A stretch of 64,000 nt of DNA from NCBI GenBank assembly GCA_937934275.1, contig CALHAM010000021.1, positions 1 to 64,000 on the forward strand. The letters run 5' to 3'. Each line of letters begins with the position of its first letter. Within the stretch, counting starts at the first letter, position 1. This stretch comes from an uncultured Saprospiraceae bacterium (GTDB taxonomy: Bacteria > Bacteroidota > Bacteroidia > Chitinophagales > Saprospiraceae). A program made the position numbers and the translations under genes. This document shows, in pieces, positions 28,807 to 38,400 of this stretch. The notes below the pieces were generated by a model that had not been told where the DNA came from, searched no databases, and saw only the letters and a list, made by a program, of their open reading frames with translations.

Positions 28807-30432
28807 TTAAAATCGGATGGTGAGGCCGCCTAAGACGTTGGTGCCCAGCATAGGATAGTCTAGCCAGCGTTCACGCCGGTTATTGAAGATATTGTTGATG
28901 TCTAAGAAAAGACCTAAGTTATTAGTGATTTGCATAGCAAAGCCCGCATTGAAGTCGAGAAGTAGGTCGGTAAAGTTGGGCTGGTCGGCTTGGTTTCGAA
29001 AGGCGATGTCGTCGGCTAAATACAGTTCTCCTTTAAGGACGATTTTGCCGTCGTAAGGTCGGAACAGGAGGCGGCCATTAAACTCTAAGTTGGGCAGCCC
29101 CCAGGCTTCGTTTTCGTTGCTTAAACTGAAGGTTCGATAGCTGGCCGTTCCGGCCACCGTAAACGTATTACTAATCTGGACGTTGACGGTGCCTGAGATG
29201 CCAAAGATTTGGGCTGTATCGTAAATGGTTCGGAAGCGCGTAATGCCCGGCCGCCCAATGGAATCGTAGTACGTTTGGAAGAGGGCCAAGTCGGCGGCGT
29301 TGCCATAGGAGATGCGGCCTTCGTAGCTGAACCAGCCGAAGTTGCCTTTGGCTCCGCCGTAATATTCACGCCACGCCGTGTTGCGCAGGCGCGAGGCACG
29401 CATCTGCAAGAAGGGGTTATACTCGCTTAACGAGCGGTAGGTGTTTTTGCGCAGGTCGCCCGTAGCCCCGCCAAAAACTTGTATGCCGTCTCCCCACAAG
29501 CGCACGAGCAGCTCTGCATCAAGGAAGGTAGAAAACTCGTCGCGGTTGTTAACGAAGTTGCCGCCTATTTTCAAGCGCAAGAAGTTGAAGTGCAGCGTAA
29601 AGCTCGGCTGTAAGTATATGTTGTTCAGCTTTTGATCGGCCGTGTCGCTATATGAGGTCACGTCGGGCCGGATACCGAGGCGCAAGGCGTGTTTTCCGGC
29701 AAACCACTTGGTGGCCTGCATGTCAAAGGAGAAGCCGGTTTCTCCGTTGGAATAGTAATCGCTGAGGCGATAGAAGCGCGGCGCGAAGCTGAAGTTGAGG
29801 TCTAAGTCGTTGCGCTGGCTGTTGTAGAAACGCCCGCCGAGTTCGAGCAGGTTGAATTCTTGTCGCACCTGTTCGGGGGCGAACTGCAACGAGTCGTGGT
29901 CGTAGCCGTAAAAGAAGACGCGGTCGGCCGAGTAAGTGCCCATACCTTCTACGGCGAGGTTGTTTTCCAAATAGTAGTTGAAGCGCAGGTGCGCATCGTT
30001 GTTGGTGAAGCGCTGGTTTTCCAGTTTTTTACTGTTGGCTTGGTGATGGCGAAACCAGGCCTTGCCGTCGAATTTGTCCTTTGACTGGAAGGCGTAGCCC
30101 GCCTCGCCGTAGTAGTGGTTGGGTGCGCCAGCGCCGAGTTTGACAAAGCCGTTGTACGGTTTTTCAGGGCGCACGGTGCGCATGCTCAAAGGGCGCAGAG
30201 TGGGGGGGTCGTAAGTGACAGCTTGTGGGCGCTGCGGCACCAAGTAGTCGAAGCGCCTCGAAGAGGTATCTAATGGCGGAAGGGTAGGCGGCACGTTGAT
30301 TTTGTTCGACTCCAGTAAGCGCGCGTCGAAGTCTTTAATGATGCTCACTTGTTCGGTGGGCAGGTCTCGCTGCGCCCACAAGTTCGAGAGCGGGGCGATA
30401 AAGCTGATAAGAAGGGCAATATGTTTTTTCAT
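28807..30432 (-). CDS. TonB-dependent-receptor-like outer membrane beta-barrel protein lacking a plug domain
   Basis: Start re-assigned to MKKHIALLISFIAPLSNLWAQ; aromatic-alternating barrel strands and C-terminal NIFNNRRERWLDYPMLGTNVLGGLTIRF. Confidence 0.82.
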   Translation of the reverse strand: MKKHIALLISFIAPLSNLWAQRDLPTEQVSIIKDFDARLLESNKINVPPTLPPLDTSSRRFDYLVPQRPQAVTYDPPTLRPLSMRTVRPEKPYNGFVKLGAGAPNHYYGEAGYAFQSKDKFDGKAWFRHHQANSKKLENQRFTNNDAHLRFNYYLENNLAVEGMGTYSADRVFFYGYDHDSLQFAPEQVRQEFNLLELGGRFYNSQRNDLDLNFSFAPRFYRLSDYYSNGETGFSFDMQATKWFAGKHALRLGIRPDVTSYSDTADQKLNNIYLQPSFTLHFNFLRLKIGGNFVNNRDEFSTFLDAELLVRLWGDGIQVFGGATGDLRKNTYRSLSEYNPFLQMRASRLRNTAWREYYGGAKGNFGWFSYEGRISYGNAADLALFQTYYDSIGRPGITRFRTIYDTAQIFGISGTVNVQISNTFTVAGTASYRTFSLSNENEAWGLPNLEFNGRLLFRPYDGKIVLKGELYLADDIAFRNQADQPNFTDLLLDFNAGFAMQITNNLGLFLDINNIFNNRRERWLDYPMLGTNVLGGLTIRF

Positions 30433-30512
30433 GACTAAAAAGAAAGCCGGTGGATAGCGGTATTTGTCTTTCGAAATAACTAAAAAGAAGAAGTGCTGGG
30501 CCAAAGAACCGT

Positions 30513-33500
30513 TCAATTGCCGCTCTCAAAGTCGATGATGTCGGGCGGTCGCACGCCGCGCGGCTGCTGGGAGGGTCGAAAGTTGAGCCGGTCGTATTTA
30601 TTGCGCGCCTCTTGGAGGATTTGCGGGTCGCCCTTATAGTTGTCTAATACCGCTTCCAGGGCAGCGGCGGCACTGCTCTTGTCGTTTTGAGCCAGATACA
30701 CGTCGGACAGTAGGATGAGGTTGCGCGCGATCCAGTCGTCGTAGCCGGCGCTGGCCTGATTAGCGTTTAAGATGAGCTCTTCCGCCTGTGGGTATTGGCG
30801 CTGCTTATACAGAATTTGGGCCAACAAGTGGTACGCCTCAGCCATGATTTCAGTAGTGGAGTTTTGCGTTACGCGCTCCAAGTGAGGGCGAGCGCGAGCC
30901 AGATCGCCGTTGTCGTAGGCCATTTTGCCCAAGTAATAGTTGGCCGTAGCGACCTGCTCAGTGGAGGCCATCGAAGCATTGGCCACTTTCTGGGCGTACT
31001 CGCTGAGGGTCGAATAGTTCTTAAGGGCATAGGCCGTGCGCATGATGAGCACCTGGGCTTCGAAACGCGAGGCCTCCGAGGTGGAGGACTCTTCCCATTT
31101 TCGGGCAAATTCGAGAGCCTCGGCATAGCTTTGGGCGTTGTAGGCCAACAGAGCGGCCTTTTCAGCAGCGCGGGTGTAGAAGCGGCTGGGGCCTTTGTTC
31201 ACCACGTAGGCGTAGTCTTTTCGGGCCAGATCGGGCTTGCCAATGTTCCGATGCGCATAGCTCTCGGCGCGCAAGAAGTATGCCTGCAGCACGTATCGAC
31301 CGTTGGGGAATTGTGCCAAGTAGTTCGTGAAGCCCTCGATGGCCTGTTGGTATCGGCCGTTCTGGTATTGTACCTCGGCGGCCTGGAACGTGACGCTGTC
31401 TTTAGCTGCGGTGGTGACGTTGTAGCCCGGCACAGTGGCCAGAAAGGCGAAGTACTCGTCGGGTCGGCCTAGGTCGCGCACGTAAATTTCTTCGAGCGCT
31501 GCCAGGGCGTCTTTGGCCTCGTTGGCCTCGGGGTTATTGGCCATGACCTGCTTGTAGTAGTTGATGGCCGCTGTGGTGTTCCCTTGGTTGTAAGAGATGA
31601 GGCCCAGTTTGAGCAACGACCGATTGACGAGGGTAGAGCGGTTGCGGTAGTCGGTTACGATGCGGCGGAAGGCTGCGATGGCCTGTTCGTTGCGCCCTAA
31701 TTCGATGTAGGTGTCGCCGATGTGGAAGAGCGCATCGTCGGCAAAGCGGCTGTTCGGATACTTCGATACCAAATCCTCCAGCGCGATGATTTTGTCGAGC
31801 GGGGCACCGGTCAGCCCCTTGATGATGGCTTTTTGATAGAGGGCGTATTCGAAGCCGTCGCTTTTGCGCTCGATGGCTTCGTTGTAATAGGCCAGTGCCT
31901 CGCGGTATTGGTTGCGCTTGAAGTGGCAGTCGCCTGCGCGCAAGATGGCATCGGTTAGCACGGCCGTTTTAATTTGATCTGATTGGATGTTCCGCAGTTC
32001 GCGCTTAATGCCATCTACAGCGGCCTTGAAGTGGGTAAGTGCTCCCGGAAAATCGTTCATTTTCATCAGGTTATAGCCCTGAATGTAGTTGGCCATGTAG
32101 AGGCTGCTTTCCTCGGGTAAGTCGTTGTAGATTTTAGCCTGCGTCAGGAAGGAGGCTAGGTGATTTTTACTGAAGTTATACTCGCCCTTTTCGTTAGCGA
32201 TGGCGCCCAGCCAGAAAGAGCACAGGGCGGCCGTGCGTTTGTTGATGGGGGTCTCCAAAGACTTGTTGAACATGCGGCGGGCTTCTTCGGGTTGGCCGTT
32301 TTGGTACAGCTGTAAGCCTCGCAAGTAGGTTACCTGTTGATAGATTTCGTTGAGGCGAGCTGTGCGGCTGGGTATTTTTTCTAAGGTAGCAATGGCCCGC
32401 TCGTAGTCGCGCGTACTGAGAAACATTTCACCCAGCAGCGCTTGCGCATCTTCGTAATGGCGCGAGCTAGGGGGTATGCTTTGTAGAGCTACCAGGGCGT
32501 CGCGGTCAAACTTCAGCTCAATGCTCAGCTTAGCGTAGTTGATCTGTGCATCTTCTTTAATAGCCGGAATGAAATCCATGGCTGCTGCTTGCCCGAAGGC
32601 CGTACGAGCGGCAAAGCGGTTGTTGGTGCGCAGATAGCAATCGGCCAAGTGGTATAGGCCGCTTTGCCCCATAGCGTTGTTGCGGTCGTGCTTGGTTTGG
32701 GCTTCAAAGTTGGCAATGGCCTGTTGGTAGAAACCCGACTGATATTGTGCATAGCCCAGTTGGTAGAAGTCGGCAGAGTTCATAGGAGCGCCTTCTTTGG
32801 CCGCAAATTCCAAATAAGGGAGGGCGCGCTTAAAGTCTCCCTTTTCGAAATACGCTCGGCCTACCAGCTGGTTCAACTCAGCGCGGTTGCGCACTTTGTC
32901 GTCCTGGGCTTTAGCGCTGCCGTAGGAAATGACCTGGTCGTACTTCTTTTGGGCAAAAAAGATCTGTGTCAGGTGATAGGGTACGCTTTTGCCGTATTCG
33001 GGCGAGTCCTCACAACGCCGAAAGGCGGAAGCGGCTTCGTCGTAGCGGCCTTCCAAATAGGCACAAGAGCCAGAGTAATAGTTGGCCGCGTAGTACCACG
33101 TACTGCGCGGATTTTCGCGCAAAGGGGCGAAGGCGGCTTTTGCCTGCGCAAAACGCTTCGTCACGAAGTAGCTGTACCCCTGTTTAAAGCGAATTTCGTC
33201 GCGCACAGCGCTTGAGGCCGCTTCTTTTGGTGCCATGTCGTAGTAGGCAATGGCCTGGTCGTATTTTCGGCTATCGAAGTAGTAGTTGCCGATCTCCAGA
33301 GCCGCCTGGCTGGCTTCGGGTGAAGGCGCTTGAGCACGCAGGATATCGAAGACCAATTTTTCTGCTTCGGGGTGCTCCATGCGCACGGCGCACTTGGCAA
33401 AATGCAGCTCTGCATCGGCCTTTAGGGCCGTCCATTCTGGCTCATTGACCGGTCGAAGCAGTTCCATAGCTTCGCGAAACTCCTTTTGCGCTAGCCCATA

Positions 33501-33638
33501 AAGGCGCCGGTCATACAGGTCTAACCCTCGCTTGTAGGCAGCGTTGGCTTCAGTGTAGATGGTAGTCTGCTGTGCTTCCAAACAGTAGGGCAGCCCTAAC
33601 AACCATAGGGCAAGGGTGCTCTTCCAGAAAAATCTCAT
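30513..33638 (-). CDS. Large tetratricopeptide repeat protein (about 1040 aa), probably exported
   Basis: Signal peptide-like MRFFWKSTLALWLLGLPYCLEAQ and many TPR motifs across the length. Confidence 0.9.
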   Translation of the reverse strand: MRFFWKSTLALWLLGLPYCLEAQQTTIYTEANAAYKRGLDLYDRRLYGLAQKEFREAMELLRPVNEPEWTALKADAELHFAKCAVRMEHPEAEKLVFDILRAQAPSPEASQAALEIGNYYFDSRKYDQAIAYYDMAPKEAASSAVRDEIRFKQGYSYFVTKRFAQAKAAFAPLRENPRSTWYYAANYYSGSCAYLEGRYDEAASAFRRCEDSPEYGKSVPYHLTQIFFAQKKYDQVISYGSAKAQDDKVRNRAELNQLVGRAYFEKGDFKRALPYLEFAAKEGAPMNSADFYQLGYAQYQSGFYQQAIANFEAQTKHDRNNAMGQSGLYHLADCYLRTNNRFAARTAFGQAAAMDFIPAIKEDAQINYAKLSIELKFDRDALVALQSIPPSSRHYEDAQALLGEMFLSTRDYERAIATLEKIPSRTARLNEIYQQVTYLRGLQLYQNGQPEEARRMFNKSLETPINKRTAALCSFWLGAIANEKGEYNFSKNHLASFLTQAKIYNDLPEESSLYMANYIQGYNLMKMNDFPGALTHFKAAVDGIKRELRNIQSDQIKTAVLTDAILRAGDCHFKRNQYREALAYYNEAIERKSDGFEYALYQKAIIKGLTGAPLDKIIALEDLVSKYPNSRFADDALFHIGDTYIELGRNEQAIAAFRRIVTDYRNRSTLVNRSLLKLGLISYNQGNTTAAINYYKQVMANNPEANEAKDALAALEEIYVRDLGRPDEYFAFLATVPGYNVTTAAKDSVTFQAAEVQYQNGRYQQAIEGFTNYLAQFPNGRYVLQAYFLRAESYAHRNIGKPDLARKDYAYVVNKGPSRFYTRAAEKAALLAYNAQSYAEALEFARKWEESSTSEASRFEAQVLIMRTAYALKNYSTLSEYAQKVANASMASTEQVATANYYLGKMAYDNGDLARARPHLERVTQNSTTEIMAEAYHLLAQILYKQRQYPQAEELILNANQASAGYDDWIARNLILLSDVYLAQNDKSSAAAALEAVLDNYKGDPQILQEARNKYDRLNFRPSQQPRGVRPPDIIDFESGN

Positions 33639-33919
33639 AGGAGGAGTTAATTTTAAAAAAAGAGATGGTTACTGCGTCCAGGTGTTAAACAACGCTTCCT
33701 TCCGCTCCTTCATTTCTCATTTTAGAGCGATGAGAAAAAACAAGAACCGTGCTGCGAAATTAGTGCAGCTCGCGTATGTTTGTTTTTTTATTCTTTTGTA
33801 TCGCCGTGGCGAAATACCGGCTTTAGAAGCCGGGAACCACAGCCTCCTCCTGGTCTATCTAAAACTTTCTTCGCATAGACTTAGCTGCTGAAACCTTAGC
33901 CCGACGTCGTATCTTTTAC

Positions 33920-35287
33920 TTGGGGATCGGTGTCTACAGCGTTTTCCTCCTGCTGGCTGTGGTGTTCTACCTGGAGCGCATGGCGTTGTTAGACATGGCT
34001 TTTCAGGGCTTTCACATTTTGCGCACTGGCGCGCTGCAAATCCAGAGTGGGCGCTTTGGTGCGGCGGGCACCCAAGTTTTTCCCTGGGTAGCCCAGATGA
34101 TAGGACTTCCGCTTCGAGGGGTGCTGCTGTCTTATTCATTGGGCCATGTGCTCTACTACACTGCTCTTTTTGCCGTCGTCATGCTGGGTTTTCGGCAGTG
34201 GCGCTGGGGGGGTATCTTTTTGCTACTGGGCACCTTGATGACCACGCACACCTTTTATTGGCTGTCTGAAATGCCGCAAGGGCTGGCCTTTTTGGCCGCT
34301 TTGTTGGCCTGGGCGCATACACGCCAGACTCCTCGAGATTTCCGGTGGTGGGAATACCCACTGCTGGCGAGCGCCGTAGTTACTGCCTTCTATTTCCATC
34401 CTCTTGTGCTGCACGCCTTCGCCTTCTGCGCCGCTTACTGCTGGCTCGACGCGTACGCGCCGCGCGGACAGAAACAAAACTACGCTTTGCTGGCCGGCTT
34501 TTTCGCCGCTTGCTTTGTGGCGAAATATTTCGTGCTGCCCTTAGATTGGTACGACAACATGGCTATGGAGCGCTCGCGCGCCTTTGCCGAGCTGTGGCCT
34601 CATTGGTTTGACCTCAAAAGTCAGCGCGACTTTTTGCGGTGGCTCCAGTCCGACTATTGCCTGCTGGCACTCATAGTAGTATTCAACACCGTTTATTTTT
34701 TGTGGCATCGGCGCTGGGGGTTGGCGATGCTCTCGGCTTTTGGGCCTGTGGCGTTTGTTTTCATGGTGAACGTGCCACACCACTCCGGCGCGCCGCAGTT
34801 TTACTTAGAAAATCTGTATCTGCCGCTGGGTATTATGGCGGCTGTGCCTTGGGTGTTTGGCGTACTTCCTGGCCTCTTGCCCCCGGAGCGGATGTGGATG
34901 CCCATAGCCGTTGTGTTACTGATAGGGCTAGTGCGCATCGCCTTGGCGCACAAAACGTGGACAGTACGCCTACAATGGGAACGCGATTTCCTGCAAAAAA
35001 CGGCCCAGATGGAACACCGGAAATGGCTCATTGCCGAGCAACAAGTGCCCATGGATACGCTCATCATGTCGTGGGGCTCTGCTTTCGAATTCCTCATGCT
35101 CTCCTCTTTAGCAAGCCCCGACAGTAGCCGGTGCTTGCTCATCGACGAAGATCCTCAGCGTTTTGAGTCGTCGCGCACCCATCCTCGGCTGTTTTTGGGT
35201 GAATTTAAGAACTATCCTTTCGAGGCCTTGCCCGCGCGCTACTTCCGCCCACGAGACACTACCGAGTATCGCTACTGGATGCAATGA
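33920..35287 (+). CDS. Multi-pass membrane protein, possible glycosyltransferase-like; start uncertain (TTG)
   Basis: 455 aa ORF with many hydrophobic segments; in-frame stop at 33860-33862; no ATG near the first TM. Confidence 0.6.
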   Translation: MGIGVYSVFLLLAVVFYLERMALLDMAFQGFHILRTGALQIQSGRFGAAGTQVFPWVAQMIGLPLRGVLLSYSLGHVLYYTALFAVVMLGFRQWRWGGIFLLLGTLMTTHTFYWLSEMPQGLAFLAALLAWAHTRQTPRDFRWWEYPLLASAVVTAFYFHPLVLHAFAFCAAYCWLDAYAPRGQKQNYALLAGFFAACFVAKYFVLPLDWYDNMAMERSRAFAELWPHWFDLKSQRDFLRWLQSDYCLLALIVVFNTVYFLWHRRWGLAMLSAFGPVAFVFMVNVPHHSGAPQFYLENLYLPLGIMAAVPWVFGVLPGLLPPERMWMPIAVVLLIGLVRIALAHKTWTVRLQWERDFLQKTAQMEHRKWLIAEQQVPMDTLIMSWGSAFEFLMLSSLASPDSSRCLLIDEDPQRFESSRTHPRLFLGEFKNYPFEALPARYFRPRDTTEYRYWMQ

Positions 35288-35365
35288 CGAAGCAATGCCT
35301 CAACTGTTGAGATTTTTAACACTTAGTTACGGCCGTATGTCTGAGACCGATTGGGCTACCCTGCT

Positions 35366-35416
35366 AAAAGGCGCTGGCCCGCCTTGGTGCGGATGCAAAG
35401 ACGGGTCAGCGCTTTT
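35366..35416. terminator. Strong, probably bidirectional intrinsic terminator between convergent genes
   Basis: AAAAGGCGCTGGCCCG / CGGGTCAGCGCTTTT stem (one bulge, one G-U) with A-tract and T-tract. Confidence 0.7.
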
Positions 35417-35448
35417 ACTGGTACTGGTGGAGGTATCTGAGGCAGCCT

Positions 35449-38400
35449 TTACTCTTGCATCACAAACATCTTCTTAGTTGCGCTGTGAGTGGGCGTATCG
35501 AGCTGGTAGAACAGCAAGCCAGCGGGCAATTCGGCGCGGTGGAGCACCGTGCTGTTGAAGCCGGCCTGAAACTGCCCCTTAATGCGCTTAACTAAACGAC
35601 CTTCGGCATCGCTAATGGTCAGGGTAGCTTCTGTAGCCTGAGGCAAATAGAAGACGATGGTGGTAAAGGTGCGCACCGGGTTGGGCGTGTTCTGCATAAG
35701 CTCAAACTCAGCGGCAGATGCCGATTCCGAGCTGCTTCCGAAGCGGAGCGCCAGAGCGGTCTTTTGACCGTCTACGGTGTAAGCTTCTGCGGGGGTGATG
35801 TGGCTGTTGAGGTAGAGCATTTGACTAAGCACGCCATCGCGACGAGCGCGAAACTGGAGCACAAAGCCCTCGCCGCGGTCTAAGGCCGCCGTCAAAGTGT
35901 GTTTATCGTCAAAGGCGGCGAAGTGTTCGCGCGAGAGGTTTTCACTGGGGAAGATGTCTATCAGGTCCAAGTCCGGATAGGTCAGTGTAAATTGGTAGGC
36001 TATGGTCTGTTCGGGCCGGAAGGCTACGGTGAACAACTCTCCTGCCTTCACGTGGCGGTCGTCTAGGAGTAAAAAGGTCGTTCCTGAGGTGCGCTCCTGA
36101 GCAGCGTTGACATGAGCAATGGCGTTACCGCTGACGTCGCCTACTTTAACAGCGACAAAATCTTCATTTAGGCGGTCGGCCAGCACCTCCATCACCTGAA
36201 TTTTTTCTGGGAACACCGTCAGGAACGGGTTGGTTGGGTCAGGGAAGTCGAAATTGCTCGGCAGGAAACGCCAGCTGGGAGCAGCCGGTAGTTCAGTGTA
36301 GATGCCTAAGATGAGTTTGCGCAGTTCCACGAGGTCGAAGGTGGTGATGGAGCGGCTACTATTGGCATCGGCAGCGATCATTTTGTAGGGGCTGCTCAGC
36401 GGCTCAAGACCGAGGATGTGCTTGTTGATGAGCACCAAGTCAAACGTAGAGACGCCGTTGAGTGGGCTGTCGTCCTTTGTCGGTATAAGTTCGTACGAGG
36501 AACCTAAAGGTAAAGCACCCGCAAAGGTGTAGTGGCCGTCAATATCGGTGGGCACAATGAGTTGTGCGGGCGGAATACCCGGCGCACCAAAGGTGACATT
36601 CATTTTGACTTGGGCATAAGAGACGCCCTCCTGCTTTTCCGTTTTCAGCGTGCCGGCAACGCTTGCATTTTGGCCGCTGCATACTCCCATATTGTCTTGA
36701 ATGTTGACTTGGGCCAGGCAGAAATCGGCATTGCCGGCCAAGTCCCTGGACCAGACTTCCACCTCTTGCGGTCCCAATTCACTGCAGGTGAAGGTTACGG
36801 TTTTTTGCGGCTGTCCGTTGGGCAACAGCGGAAAACCTTGCCCCACTCCTTTTTTGCGAATAGCAGTGATGAGTTTATCGGCAGGGGTGCAATTGTCGAA
36901 GGTGGATTGCAAGAAGTCGGCCTCGTTGAGCGTAATCATCTTGGTGGGCATCAGGTTGACGTTAATGTCCTTGCAGACGATCGTGGGCTTTTTGCAGTCC
37001 TTCACTTCGAAGAACCATTCGCAAGTCTGTTCGTTTCCGCAGCCGTCGTCCACAAACCAAACGATTTTATGCACACCGTAGGGCAGTTCGGGCACCGTGA
37101 AGGTATTGGGCGACTGTTGCGTATTCCAGCGGACGGCGGCAGTCTTCTTATTACCACTTGTCGTTACCTGCAAAGCAAAGCCGTACTTTTGGTTGGGCGG
37201 CACGGGGCGGAAGTCGAACTGGCGCGCTTCGCCACCGGTATAGTTGGGGGTGTTCGCGTTGTTGTAGTTCACGCGATTCCAACCCAAGCCGTTTATGCCT
37301 GTTTGCGTGCTGCTGATCACCGTTTCATGCGTGCCGTTGCCGTCGAGGTCTAAGCATAGCAGATAGCGGAAACTGACGTTTGCCCCGGAGCAGAGGTCGG
37401 TGGCGGTGATGTTCAGGTCAGTAGGAGCTTCGCACAGGTCGTGGCTGCTTGTGGTTGCATCCCACCAGTAGTTGGCGTTCCACAATTCGGCGTCGTTGTT
37501 CGTAACGTCGCACACTACATCTGGGCTGGGTTTGCAATTTTCAATGACGGGCTTTTGGTTGTCAATGATTTTAATGATTTGCCTGTAGCGGTAGCCGTTG
37601 GTGTTAGCGCTCCAGTAGAGGGAGAAGTTGGTCGGTGGCGCTCCGGGCGTGAGGGCAACCACTGTGGGCGCCCACGGGGCTGGGGTTCCCAGGGGCGATA
37701 CGGTCGGGCCGGGTAAATTAGAAGGATGGTTGGCCGTGGCGTTTGGCTCAGGGTTGGGCACCTGAGTCAGGCCTTGGTTGGGGTTGTAGCTGCACCAGTT
37801 GATGATCGTCCACGTGCGCTCGATGAGGAAGCAGGCATCGGGAACGACGGTGAAAATTTCGTCTTGGTAAGAGACGGCCAGCGCTTCGCAATCTTTGCCA
37901 AAGAAGGTCGGTTGACCGTAGTTGCCCGTGCCGTCGCAAGAGGTAACGATGACATCATTGGGGAAACGGACGAAATAGTCCTGTTCATAGTTTACGAAGA
38001 TGCGCTGCGAGCAGCTTTGCGTGTTGCCGCCGCAGTCTTTGACGCAAAACGTGCGCGTGATGGTGCCGCGATTGCATAGCGTGTCGAATAGGGCGAGGTT
38101 AACGGTTTGCACGATGGTATCCACGCAGCAGTTGTCTGTGCCTTGCGCCTGGCCGTATTTCGACAACGATGGGTCGAAGTTTTCGCAGGAGACCGTAACG
38201 TTGTTGGGAGCAGTACAGGTAGGCTTGAGTTTGTCCTCTACCGTTACCTGAATCATGCAGTCGTTGGCGTTGTCTTCGCCAAATTCGAGGGATACCTCGC
38301 CGCTAGGCACCGAGATATCGTAAACGCGAAGGATAACAGTAATGCTCTTGCCCACGTCTTCGCAGCAGAAGCGCACTTGGTCGTAGAAGCGGTCGTTGGG

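Noticed and set aside
36532-37353. 273-aa + strand ORF antisense to the HYR-like T9SS protein
   Set aside because: Antisense shadow in a coding region with convincing protein on the other strand
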